Shown here: positions 23,363-34,145 of the stretch, in pieces | Layout of the letters: each line of letters starts with the position of its first letter | How positions within the stretch are numbered: the first letter of the stretch is position 1 | Source: Populus alba | Taxonomy: Eukaryota > Streptophyta > Magnoliopsida > Malpighiales > Salicaceae | Length of the DNA stretch: 64,000 bases | Assembly (NCBI RefSeq): GCF_005239225.2 | Contig: NC_133293.1 | Coordinates: 10,880,333-10,944,332, forward strand | Direction: 5' to 3' | The notes under the pieces: generated by a model | What the model saw: the letters and a program-made list of their open reading frames with translations, nothing else | What the model was told of the DNA's origin: nothing | Database searches by the model: none | Translations under genes and position numbers: made by a program

Positions 23363-24945
23363 TGATTAGTACTTAAAAGTGCATTTTTATTAAGGTTTTA
23401 TATCATCATTTTGTACTTGAAGTATTAATAACTCCTTAACTAAATCATGTTTTATAATAACATAAGATACCTTTAATTTATGATAAATGTTCATCTTAAA
23501 TACAAGCCTATCACATAAAAAAAAGGATTGATTGATGAGTTCAAGTATTGAAATTGAAAGGACAAAGAGAGGGCCAAACTTAAAAAAAGAGATGTTGGTG
23601 CAGTCCAAATTGGAACACTGTTCGGTAATTGGCTCATATCTTGAGTTCTAAATGTCCAAATGATCGTAATTTTTTACACATATTCGGTAAGACATAGGCC
23701 TACAACTTTCATGTAGAGTCTAAGATTTAAAAAGTCCGTTTTCAAGTCCAAATTATAGTAACAATGGAGAAGTTCCAATTTGTCTTGCAGCCTAGACACT
23801 GTTCAATAATCAGCCCATATCTCGAGTTCTAAAAGTCCAAATGACCTTAATTGTTTTTTCCTGGAAAGCTAAGAAAATTTCCTATAACTTTCATAAGTAT
23901 AGGTGGATCCAGTTCTGATGCTAAAAATGACGTTTTATTTAGACAAGAAGATAAAGATTTTCACCAAGTCAAGAGTTGGCCACCCACTTAACAATTAGTC
24001 ATCAAATCAATAGTTTCAAATTTTGGCCTATAAAAGGAGGCATTTGCCATGCATTTGGGGGCTTGGTTGTTCAGATCAAGAACTTGTTCTTGCTCTTTTT
24101 CTTTTTTATATTTTTTTTTGTAATTCTTAAGTTTTGCTTTCATTAATATCTTGTTTGTGCTTTTCATTTCATTTCCTTTACTTAGTTAACTTGTATCTTA
24201 TTTATGTTCTTATTTTGTTTATTTATGTTTCTCTTCTTCGTTATGTTTAGCTAAGTTTATTATGTTAAGGTGAAAAGATTACACTGATGGTGTAAGAATA
24301 AGTATAGTGTAAACTCAACATGGACCTTAATGTTTAATATTAACATGTCTTATCTTTTTATCTTACTAATTCTTAATGCTTGTTAAATGGTTAATCTAGA
24401 TTTGTGTTGTATAACACTTGGTACAACAAATGCTTGGCACTTTCATAGCCCAATCGTATTATATTACCTACACTTGTGCTATGAAAAGAACTTGATTTGT
24501 TATTAACATAAGTTAGCATCATGAATTCTTGACAATATTTAAAAGTTTGGTGTTACTTAAATAAGATAATTAATATGATCATGTTAATAAATTATAATGA
24601 GCTATTAATGATAAATCATTCGATTGGAACTTTCTTTGTGTGTGGTTTCCAATTAAATAATAAGAGTTTATACTATACTTGTTTGAAACACCATTAGTGG
24701 ATCCTCTAACCTTGACATTTGTTTTTATTATTGTTTAATCCTTACATTAATCTTCCATCTCGAAGTTCTCATCAACTTCTTCTTTATTATTATTGTTGTT
24801 GTTGTTGTTGTTGTTGTTGTATTATTATTATTGTTTATAATTTATACAATTAACCTTCCTGTGGTTCGACCCCGGTCTTGCCGGGTTATTTATTACTTCG
24901 ACACTCCTATACTTGGGAGAATACATCAATCTTTTGGTCGTGTCA
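23363..24945 (+). mobile_element. Putative 5' LTR of a tRNA-Asp-primed gypsy element
   Basis: The stretch starts TGATTAGTACTTAAAAGTGC where it interrupts the older gag, and ends GGTCGTGTCA six bases before a primer-binding site. The TG...CA ends fit an LTR of about 1.58 kb. Near its end it holds AACCTTCCTGTGGTTCGACC and CTTGCCGGGTTATTTATTAC, which are also present in the inverted copy at 27751-27996. No matching 3' LTR was seen in the window, so the length rests on the termini alone. Confidence 0.55.
24785..24832. repeat. TTA/TTG trinucleotide microsatellite inside the LTR
   Basis: ATTATTATT is followed by eight to nine GTT units and again ATTATTATT. The inverted copy at about 27864-27900 has a shorter version, so the array differs between the two copies. 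Confidence 0.85.
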
Positions 24946-24951
24946 AGCTTT

Positions 24952-24968
24952 TGTCGCCGTTACTGGGA
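24952..24968 (+). other. Primer-binding site of the plus-strand LTR element (tRNA-Asp type)
   Basis: TGTCGCCGTTACTGGGA lies just after the LTR end. It is a drifted form of TGGCGCCGTTGCCGGGG, the complement of the 3' end of plant tRNA-Asp (GUC). The inverted partner keeps a better copy at 27728-27744. Confidence 0.7.
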
Positions 24969-25099
24969 AGGTAAATTCTTGTACAAATTATAGTATTTAT
25001 TTTATTTTCTCTTTTCACTTTTCTTTTATCTATCTTTGTTTCTTTTGTTTTGTTTCCTTTTCTTTTGTTTTCTTCTTCCTTTTATTCTCTTTCTACATG

Positions 25100-25657
25100 T
25101 ACATGAGTGTTTGGTCACGTACATTAAGTGGTAGACTTTGTAGGGTATCCTCATCATTTTCAGAAAATATGTTCGAAGAAGATAACCAGTCACTTCATAA
25201 TGAGAATAACCGTGTTAGAACACTTAGAGACCACATGAATCCCATAAGAACAGGTGCACCCTCATGCATAGTTTTCCCTCCTGATGCATATCATTTTAAT
25301 TTTAAGCTAGGCGTTATTCAACTTTTACCTTCTTTTCATGCTTAGATATAGAAAATTCATACTTGCATTTGAGAGAATTTGAAGAAGTTTGTAACACATA
25401 TAATGACTTAAATTGTAGCATGAATACCATTAGATTAAAGGGTTTTCCTTTTTCATTAAAAGATAAAGCTAAAACATGGCTACAAAATCTTAGGTTAGGA
25501 TCCATTCGTGCTTGCGATGAAATGCAACAACAATTTTTAAAGAAATTTTTTCCATCTCACAGAACCACCTCTTTCAAAAGACAAATCACCAATTTCACTC
25601 AAAAACCAGGTGAAACATTTTACCAATGTTGGGATAGGTATCGAGACTTACTTAATA
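25100..25657 (+). pseudogene. gag of the tRNA-Asp-primed gypsy element, plus-strand copy, frameshifted and truncated
   Basis: The frame begins MSVWSRTLSGRLCRVSSSFS at 25100 and runs in frame to about 25345, where a one-base loss near 25340 shifts it. It continues LHLREFEEVCNTYNDLNCSM, GFPFSLKDKAKTWLQNLRLG, EMQQQFLKKFFPSHRTTSFK and FYQCWDRYRDLLNT, the plant gypsy gag domain, then ends abruptly. Athila-type identity is suggested by the tRNA-Asp primer site, but no pol or env is present. The 3' part of the element is missing. Confidence 0.85.
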
Positions 25658-25662
25658 CTATT

Positions 25663-25807
25663 GAGTCCTCTAACGTTTTACTTTCTTTCTAATGCCTCTA
25701 ACGTGCAATGTTTAACATTAATTCTAGTTATTTTAACAGAAGGATGTAATTGGAGAAAAGCTATACAAATGGGGATCTAATTGATAAAGTAAAATGTTAG
25801 AGGACTC
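25663..25807. repeat. Small foldback with 21-bp inverted ends
   Basis: GAGTCCTCTAACGTTTTACT (25663-25682, one more base pairs) is complementary with one mismatch to AGTAAAATGTTAGAGGACTC (25788-25807). A second, overlapping 12-bp inverted pair (CTTTCTAATGCC at 25685-25696 and GGCATTAGAAAG at 25861-25872) surrounds most of it. It sits exactly where the gag homology stops. It may be a small MITE or two nested ones. Confidence 0.75.
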
Positions 25808-25873
25808 AGTAGAATAACTATGAATAATTAGGGACTAATCTAATCTTTCTAAAAGAAAGTGGCATTAGAAAGT

Positions 25874-27057
25874 GACAGACAAAGAGATCAGCACACCATT
25901 AATAAATGGTTTGAAATCGAACCAAAGAGGTTCCAGCTTGCTCTCCAAGTAAAAAGATCTTTCCCCTACGTACATATAATCGTCTCAATAGTGGCCGTAC
26001 GATCTCATCAGTACTCTATCCATGAAAACATAAAATATCACAGTTGATGCAGGCGTATCTGTGCTAAGAGAAAACCTAGTGAAAAGCCTCGACGGCATGC
26101 AAAACACAGGAGCTGGTAGTATAGGATGTCCATTTACATCAGTACTCTACCTGTATTCATAACATCTCTACCTTCCATCCGTCACCTCTCTCAGCTTCTT
26201 TCTTATCAACTCTCTCTCTCTGCAGCTTTCATCTTGTAATAACCGGCATCTTTTAATTGTTCTATAGATAAACTTCATATTATCCCCCCATGACTAACAA
26301 ACAGAACACCAGACACAACAATAACAATAAAAAAACACGATCACTACCAATCATAAGAAATCGAGGAAGATGAACAAGGTAATTTTATTTTTTTGACCGT
26401 CTCTGCAGAGTTGTTATAGAGAGAGTGGTAACGACAATGATGCTTTTTTTTTAATTTTAATTTATTTCCTTTCAGATTTTGTTACTTTGAAATGGAAGAA
26501 TCTTCTGGTAGTTTTTCTGCAACTTTCAACGTGAAAAAATACCCTTTGTTTGCACGAGACGGAAATTGAAATAACGAATGGAAAATGTTTAATAAGAGGT
26601 CAAGCGGCATTTCTACGTGAGGAATGCCCTATAGGGATCTCATTGCGGTCTTTCTCGGAAGAAAAGTAAGTTATTGCTGCTAGTTTTCTTTATTTATGTC
26701 TTTGCAATTGTCTCTATTAATGGATTTATTTTTATTGTCTAGTGGTGCAAAACGTACCGATTTTATTATTCCGAGAGAAGTCCTTGTGCATGAGTTGGGT
26801 CTTAAAATGGATGCCGCCACCCCCATGCTGTCGTGGCTGTTGCTCCTCCACATCCTCACCGTGCCACCAGCCCCCAAGCTGCAGACTCCACCTCCAAACA
26901 CACCCCGAAAAGGCCCCACAAGAAAAATCATAAGCAGGCATCCATCCTTTAGAATGTTAACTTTGTAATATTAATTTACATTATGAATTTGTTATTAATT
27001 TATGAATTTTAATTAAAAGACTATTTTTAATAATTTATCATTCCTAACTGAGGGCAA
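25874..27057. other. Spacer between the inverted gag copies, origin unknown
   Basis: The spacer contains a repeated CATCAGTACTCTA (about 26007 and 26138), a CT-rich stretch (26185-26222), and a 90-codon plus-strand frame at 26696-26968 that is Pro/Leu-rich in its second half. The frame has no recognised domain. Splice-like motifs (AACAAGGTAATT at about 26373, CCTTTCAG at about 26468) suggest a displaced gene fragment, but no exon could be joined with homology. Confidence 0.3.
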
Positions 27058-27996
27058 GTATTAAGCAAGTCTCGATACCTATCCCAACATTGATAAAATG
27101 TTTCACCTGGTTTTTGAGTGAAAGTGGTGATTTGTCTTTTAAAAGAGTTGGTTCTGTGAGATGGAAAAGATTTCTTTAAAAATTGTTGTTGCATTTCATC
27201 CCAAGCACAAATGGATCATGACCTAAGATTTTGTAGCCATGTTTTAGCTTTATCTTTTAATGAAAAAGGAAAAACCTTTAATCTAACGGTATTCATGCTA
27301 CAATTTAAGTCATTATGTGTGTTACAAACTTCTTCAAATTCTCTTAAATGCAAGTATGAATTTTCTATATCAAAGCCATGAAAAGAAGGTAAAAGTTGAA
27401 TAATGCTGGCTTAAAATTAAAATGAGATGCATCAGGAGGGAAAACTATGCATGAGGGTGTACTTGTTCTTATGGGATTCATGTGGTCTATAAGTGTTCTA
27501 ACACGGTTATTCTTATTATGAAGTGACTGGTTATCTTCTTCGAACATATTTTCTGAAAATGATGAGGATACCCTACAAAGTCTACCACTTAATGTACTTG
27601 ACCAAACACTCATACACGTGTAGAAAGAGAATAAAAGGAAGAAGAAGACAAAAGAAACAAAGTTAGATACAAGAAAAGTGAAAAGAGAAAATAAAATAAA
27701 TACTATAATTTATACTACAATTTACCTCCCCGGTAACGGCGCCAAAAACTTGATACGACCAAAAGATTGATATCTTCTCCTAAGTGTAGGAGTGTCAAAG
27801 TAATAAATAACCCGGCAAGACCGAGGTCGAACCACATGAAGGTTAATTGTATAAATTATAGACAATAATAATAATACAACAACAACAACAATAATAAAGA
27901 AGAAGAAGTTGATGAGAACTTCGAGATGGAAGATTAATGTAAGGATTAAATAGTGATAAAAACACTATTTACACGATGCAAGAATTTAATATTGAT
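27058..27996 (-). repeat. Inverted repeat, right arm: second copy of the LTR end, primer site and gag
   Basis: Minus-strand copy of the 24713-25657 segment. It holds the LTR tail (27996-27751), the primer-binding site TGGCGCCGTTACCGGGG (27744-27728 on the minus strand), a leader, and gag starting MSVWSSTLSGRLCRVSSSFS near 27613 and continuing, after a frameshift, to YQCWDRYRDLLNTCPQLG. It is broken by stops and a frameshift, so it is inactive. Its LTR is cut at 27996 by a TIR element. Confidence 0.87.
27728..27744 (-). other. Primer-binding site, tRNA-Asp complement
   Basis: The minus strand reads TGGCGCCGTTACCGGGG. It pairs with the 3' terminal region of plant tRNA-Asp (GUC), ...CCCCGGCAACGGCGCCA, except for one base. 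It lies six bases after the CA that ends the LTR. It shows that this copy and its inverted partner derive from the same class of LTR retrotransposon. Confidence 0.82.
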
Positions 27997-29008
27997 CATA
28001 GTATTGAAACCCGGCCCGGCCCGGCGGGTCGACCCGGGTTTGTGGCCGGGCTGGGTTTAAGCAAAAAACAAGTTGGGAATTGGCCCAATGAGAACCAGTC
28101 GACCCATCGGGTCAACCCAGGCAAACCCGGCTGAGACCCGGGTTTATTTTTTATATATACATTCATGAACGAAGTGATGTCGTTTTCAAATTTTACAATT
28201 AAAAGGCCAAATTCCAAAACAAAAGGGATCGGAGAAACGAACAACACAGTGTAGAACACCCAATTAATTTCAAACATAATTCAAGAAATCTTCAAACCCA
28301 TTTCAGTCACGAAGAAGAGCAGAAGACTCTTGAATCCTTGATCGTTGTTTCAAATCCAAGAATAAGGTTAGATGAGCAGTTGTTAACGAGGTAAAAAAAT
28401 GTAAATGACTATTGATTTGCATTTTCATTGCTTTTGCTTGATGAGATGTGTCTAAGAGATGATAATAAAGAATGGTTTTTCAAAAAAATAGTGTTGTCTG
28501 TGATTTGTTGAAGCTCTTATAGAACTCCCTAACATTCTGCATGTGGATTCAAACAATGAAAATGAAGCTTGAAGAATACAAAACTACTTACCTCTCTTTC
28601 AATTTTGATTTACAGCTTTGCCTCTACACGTTTAGCCCTACATATTAGTAGAGAACAAGGTGAATCGGTGTCGATGGATATGTTAGACCCACAAACCAAT
28701 CCTCTTCTGTTTCTCTTTTCTTTAAGATAAGGTGAAAAGGTCACCAAAATGTAAAACTTTGAAAGGATTCTTGGCCATAAAGTGAGGATTTTCCATGAAA
28801 ATTATAAGTAATCAACGACACAGATGTTGATGTCATTTGTTTTCCATTTATTGAATTTGAAGAGGCATTTCAAGTCCGTTACTTTTATTTCATTCTACTT
28901 TCTCGCTGGTTTTTTTTTTGGTTGACCCGGGTAAACCGGGTCAACCTATCTGACCCGTGACCCGATCACTAGACCGGATCCATATCCGGGTTGGGTTTCA
29001 AAACTATG
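27997..29008. mobile_element. Non-autonomous TIR element with GC-rich GACCCGGG termini, about 1.0 kb
   Basis: The left end reads CATAGTATTGAAACCCGGCC and the right end, reverse-complemented, reads CATAGTTTTGAAACCCAACC. These are 23-bp terminal inverted repeats with a few mismatches. Subterminal regions are rich in CCCGG and GGGTCAACC/GGTTGACCC motifs on both sides. The interior is AT-richer and has no transposase. A target duplication was not clear. Such elements are mobilised by transposases encoded elsewhere; superfamily is not assigned. Confidence 0.8.
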
Positions 29009-30540
29009 CTCCTCCGAGCCACCACACTTGCCATGCAGTTTTTTAAATAGAGTATAAGTTTTTTAAATAGTGTGAATATATAAATTAATTATATTTTGAT
29101 ATATTTGATATATAATTATTTTAATAATTTTATATGATTGGTTAATAATTTTTAATTAATTTAATATAAAATATATAAAATTAAAAATAATAATAAAACA
29201 AACGAGTGAATTCGTTAAATTTACACAGGTTATAAATTTAAAATAATTTTCATAAAAAAATTTAAAAAAATTAAAATTTTATTTAGCATTCCCTTGAAGC
29301 ATATAAAATAAAATAAGCGTGGAAAAGTTATATATTTTTATTTTTAGCTACTCATTTAGCATCTTTGTTGAGAATCTTGAGATGCTATTATGCTATAATA
29401 GTACATTCAAGCATCTGGGCTGAGTATCATTGGGTTATCGACTCTGGCTTTTGAGTTTATTTGGAATTATATTTGAAATTTTTTAAAAAAATTAAATTAT
29501 TTTTATTTAAAATTAACTTTTTATATTTTTTTTATTGTGTTAGCGTAAAAATAATTTTTTAAAAAATAAAAAATAATATTTTGATATATTTTTAAATAAA
29601 AATTATTTTAAAAAACAATTACTAATACTTTTAGCAATTTATATTTCCACATCTCATATTGATCTAGTGAAGGAGACCAAGATTTGCCTCTAATTACTCC
29701 TACCATTTAAATCTGGGAAATTTTAGAGTGACCTTAACTATTGATTTGAATTATTGATTTGATTACATGGATTATATAAAAAATTGAATCTAGATCCTAT
29801 TATTTATTTTTTTGAAATTTGTTTTCATTAAAATAAATGAGTTTGTTTTCCTTGTCTAGGCAATTTAATTAGTGACTATCTCATATTTTTTGCCCTTTTG
29901 ATCTGAACCCTCCCTTTAATCCACTGTTTTTTACTCTCTTTTTTTAATAATTAATTAAGACATAAAAAATATCCGTTGTAAAAATTGATAAATTATAGGA
30001 GTAAGAGGTTTTGGTGTGCTATTATTATTTTTTAAAATGATATTCCTAAGATTTCTCAGGCATCAATTATTTCTTTTTTGAAAGAAAGAGGAAGATTTAT
30101 AGAAGGTCAAAACTGGAGACACGAAGTTATATACGCTTTCGCTGATAAGTTGCTAGTCATGTTAATGTCAATTTGTCCCAAGAGTTGAAACAAATCCTTG
30201 AAAAAGATGAGCTCGTGAGATTTAAAGATTGAAAAGATTAATTACTTCCGATTATGCAGTGTAAGTCCCGTTAAAAAGAAACTAATAAAAGAAGATTTAA
30301 AAGAAAAGGAAAATAAGTGCACACGAGAGAGTAGAAGAAAATTATTTACCGTGATTCGTTGGTAATTTGATATGTGATTTGTTGTTATTTAAGATTAGGA
30401 TTTTATAAGAATTATAATAAAGTATTTTTTGTTTTTATATATTTTATTTGGAAAAATATTAAATTAATATTTTTTTATAATTTTAATACGCTAATATAAA
30501 AATTCAAAATCTATACACAACGATAAAGAGCGTATCATAG
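29009..30540. other. AT-rich intergenic DNA with MITE-like stretches
   Basis: No gene was recognised. About 29465-29640 resembles the common AT-rich MITE family (AAATATATTAAAAT-type repeats with TGTTAGCGTAAAAATAATTT). Long A/T runs dominate the rest. Confidence 0.4.
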
Positions 30541-30545
30541 GCGGG

Positions 30546-30590
30546 CCTCTCTCTCTCTCTCTCTCTCTCTCGCGCTCGCTCGCTATATAA
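30546..30590 (+). promoter_or_regulatory. Promoter-like (CT)n tract followed by a TATA box
   Basis: A CTCTCT run (30546-30571) is followed by CGCGCTCGCTCGC and TATATAA at 30584-30590. This arrangement is common in plant core promoters. It precedes a 50-codon frame at 30637. No recognised gene follows, so it may drive an orphan or non-coding transcript. Confidence 0.4.
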
Positions 30591-30636
30591 ACAGAGGCGG
30601 CTTCACTTTATTTCAGAATTCAAAACGGGGTCTGTG

Positions 30637-30789
30637 ATGTTGTCGTCCAACTGTACAGGTCTAGAAAGGGTGAGTGAATGCAATACAAATTACAGAATAT
30701 CACAACACGCGCGCGCAGAAGCCCAGGATAAAATAAACAGGCGTAGAAGCAGCCATGATGTATATAATGCTTTTGTCTTTGGTTTTTGA
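30637..30789 (+). CDS. Possible orphan small ORF, 50 aa, downstream of a promoter-like sequence
   Basis: ATG at 30637 opens a frame starting MLSSNCTGLERVSECNTNYR and ending HDVYNAFVFGF before TGA at 30789. No family was recognised. GAAAG/GGTGAGTG at about 30664 could alternatively be a splice donor, making this the first exon of a longer gene whose other exons I could not find. The only support is position: about 50 bp after a clear TATA box and CT tract. Chance is quite possible. Confidence 0.2.
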   Translation: MLSSNCTGLERVSECNTNYRISQHARAEAQDKINRRRSSHDVYNAFVFGF

Positions 30790-30999
30790 GGAGCAGCAAC
30801 ATCATGATTGCTGTAGTTTTTGGATCTCTAGCTTGCCTTGCAATGGAAACTCTATCGAACATGGCTTTTTCAGTGAATTAGATCATCAAGCACACCTATC
30901 AATGGGACAGGCAGGAGGAGAATACTTCGTCGTTCTCAGCCTGTTGAGAGCAATGATAAGGCAATCAACAGTGACCAAATCAATTAATTAAGCATTATG

Positions 31000-31690
31000 A
31001 ACAGCATGGATGATGGCATTCGAGCGCTTAATTGAAATCCAGCCAGAGGTGTTTAGCAGGAGACCAGCAATATTTCCTGCTCACCTTCGTGGATTCGTGT
31101 GTCTGTATTAGAGGTGTAAATTGAGGTTTGGGTATGGGATTCATTAAAAAAACTATAAAAATCAATAAAATTAGTATTTTATAATTGAGTTTTGTACATC
31201 AATAAATTGTACCCAATCACAATCTCAACCATAAAAACTAAAATAAACACATTTTAAATATTGAAACCTGATTAGCATCGTGAATTGTTGCGCACTGAAT
31301 TTCTCCTTAAGATTCATGTATTGTCTCGATTCACCTCCATCATCCGTTTCGAGTTTCTTTCATAGCTTCATCCGTTTTACCCTTCCATCAATCTTGGTGA
31401 TAAACTACTTAAAAAGACCCAGTATTTTAAAGTGACGTGGCGGTGAAGAGAAGTGAGCTGTTACAGCCTCCGTGTGAGTTAATCTCGGCTGATTTAGAGG
31501 TGGGTTTGTATGCTTTCATGGCAATATTCGATCTATCAATGGAGTTAGCGGCACTTTCCCTCCAAGGGTAGCATTGTGTCTTCCGCTCCTTAACAGCCTG
31601 CGTGTACCTCTTTTAAGAGTTGACTCAATTCTTTAGTTTTTGAATCTTTGAAGGGTATTGATTTAAATGGAATTTAATTGCTAAAAAATA
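31000..31690. other. Intergenic DNA, no gene recognised
   Basis: No coding homology was seen on either strand. It lies directly beyond the 3' end of the NBS-LRR remnant, but no LRR pattern could be read from it. Confidence 0.4.
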
Positions 31691-31694
31691 ACTA

Positions 31695-32070
31695 AAAATA
31701 AATTATTGCACTGTAATGAATTGTGCAAGATCATGTCATGTTGCCACATCCATCGTCCTGGACCTCTTGCATGGATGACTTTCCCGCGAGTTCATTGAAT
31801 ATCCCAAGACCCGGAACGTGCAAATGCATTTCCTTCCTGAAAGAGATAAAGCCATTAATTTGACATAACCAATGAACTGCTGCCTCGTCACCTCGTCATC
31901 TTCTGGAAATTGAGCGCAAAATGCGAAGCATTGCTTTAAATGTGGTGATAGATTATTGTAATTCAAAATCCAAGTAGGTTTTCACTTCTTCTCTTAGATC
32001 CCAAATCTCAGTTTCTTTTATAGATATCCATTCATCTTCACTTTCTTTTGGTTTGTCAAAGACCATCAAA
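31695..32070 (-). pseudogene. NBS-LRR disease-resistance gene fragment, broken
   Basis: Minus-strand translation gives, in order, EDEWISIKETEIWDLREE, LNYNNLSPHLKQCFAFCAQF PEDDE, then after a frameshift WLCQINGFISFRKEMHLHVP, LGIFNELAGKSSMQEVQDDG and CGNMT. This is the end of an NB-ARC domain: the LKQCFAFCA(x)FP block (RNBS-D) and the following ELIxLWxANGFI region of plant coiled-coil-type resistance proteins. It has an in-frame stop, at least one frameshift and a deletion before the MHD region. No P-loop or LRR region is nearby. It is an isolated remnant, not a working gene. Confidence 0.85.
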
Positions 32071-34121
32071 AGTAATTACAGTATGCATCTCACACTCGTA
32101 TTTAACAAACATTAGGGGATTTTTTTTTCTCTTTTCAAAAGGTGGTAAAAATATTACAATTATAGTACTTAAAAAGTGGTAAATATAAAGAACCTTGTAA
32201 AAAAAAAAAGATTTTTTGTAACAAAAAAATAATAATTTTAAAGGCAAAATAATCAAGATTATTAATTTAATTCATTTCTACATGTATTCAAAATAATATA
32301 ATTTAATTTAATTATTTCAAATATAAAAAATATAATAAGTTATCAAATTGAACTCAAATCACGTATAAAATTAAATTTAATTTCACATGTAAAATGGTCT
32401 TACATAAGTTATAAAGATAATTAAACCTAATTTTATAAATATAGATATAAATAAATAAAAATTACGAGACACAATTTCATAGCTAGTCGGATGAAGTAAT
32501 ATTCAACCTAGTTCATCTCTAACAAAATTATGATGAAAATATGTATAATTTAAACATTTTAATTTGTACAATGATACTCCATTCTTAACTTGAGATACCA
32601 AAAATAAACGAAAAGATATGCAAGAACTTGGACATGATTATCTTCATTTTTATTTATATATATTACTTATTAGTCGATAGATTTTCTAGTGAGATTACAT
32701 ATAATAATTATCCATGTTTATGTTTATGTTTGAAAAATTATCGTTAATAATTTATTGGATGTTGTTAGCACACGATGTAATCTTATATTATGAGAATTGT
32801 TGCACACTTCATGCATGTTAGTATTTCTTTTTCTTTTTCTAGAAGAGTAAAAAATCTTTTGTCGTTTAAGAAAAGAAAATCTTTTAATTGGGAGATAGAA
32901 AACTCCTAAAATGACAGGTTTATATAATTTTAATATATTACATATTATATAGGCAAATGATCTTATTTAATAAATTAAGACTATTAACGAAAGACGTGTC
33001 TTATTAAAAAGATTAGTGAAACAAACTTTTATCAGAAAAATTACCCCTATCGAGTTTTGAAAAATTATAATTTGTAATTTAAATAAAAAAATCAAATATA
33101 ATAAAATAACTATAATACGGCAATACATATCATAACAATTAGAGATACTAAACAAAGTATATTTTTTTTAATATAATGAAATGAATACATTACTCATACA
33201 CACATTTCCACTTGTGTTCAAATCTAAAGATTTGTGTGAATTTTATTTGGTTATATGGATTGTTTTTGTGACTGTTCGGTTCCAGTTAGATCTCAGCTTT
33301 ACCGGTGTCGTTTTGATAATTTGAAAGTGGATTTTCTATTTTTCTGTTGAGTTTTCCTGGGCCTACATCGTATCTGTGAGGTTTTATTGAGTGGAGTGCT
33401 TGAAGACGTGCCTGGCTCAAGGGTCTCTGCCCCAGTGTCAGGTGATAACTGCCCAAAATCTAACAAGAAGACAGGCCCAGAAAATCTCCTGCCCCAACTT
33501 CTGAATCACCCCTTCAAGACAAGGGAAGGAACGTGTCCCAGCAGCAAAGAGCCTTTCAATTGATGAATCACTCTCTTCCACGTTGCAGTGCTGGCTCCCC
33601 GGCATAGAGCCCTAGAGCTGGGAGGTCAATACTACTCCGTTGTTTCTTTCCTTCTGGATTCGAAGGATAATAAATAGCGTTATACCATTCCCAATACCCC
33701 TCCTTAATCACGGAGGTGATTCTCGTTTTCGGTGTCCTTTAAAACAATATTTTTTGGTTAATATACATGAAACTCGGTAATGACTGTCCTTTAAAGTTTT
33801 TTATTTTAAAATATATTAAAATAATATTTTTTATTTTTTAAAAAAATAAATCTAATGAAACTCCCGGGCGTTCCGAACAGCCTCAGGAAGAGGTTAGGGA
33901 ACGAAACGATGGAATGGATAATATGGAAAAGGTCACGTGCACCGTTGTTAAGACAGGCCTGGGCCATAGCCCAAGCCCTAAAGTTAGGCTAAATGGAGGA
34001 AGGCAAAGGGTTGGGGCCTGTCATACCAGTCCTTTCTTTTTATATTTTCGGTGAGGGTAGCGAGAGGATTAACGAAGGAACATAACCGGCTGGCCCTAAT
34101 TTTATTTTATTTTCAACTTTG

Positions 34122-34145
34122 TTATTATTATTATTATTATTATTA
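34122..34145. repeat. (TTA)8 microsatellite
   Basis: This is an uninterrupted TTA trinucleotide run in intergenic DNA. Confidence 0.9.

Larger units (their letters stand above)
24713..25657 (+). repeat. Inverted repeat, left arm (about 945 bp)
   Basis: The end of the LTR, the primer site, the leader and the gag start of this copy match, in reverse orientation, 27058-27996. The arms run from TTTAATCCTTACATTAATC in the LTR to the LLNT codons of gag. The spacer is about 1.4 kb. A transcript through both arms could fold into a long hairpin. Confidence 0.85.
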
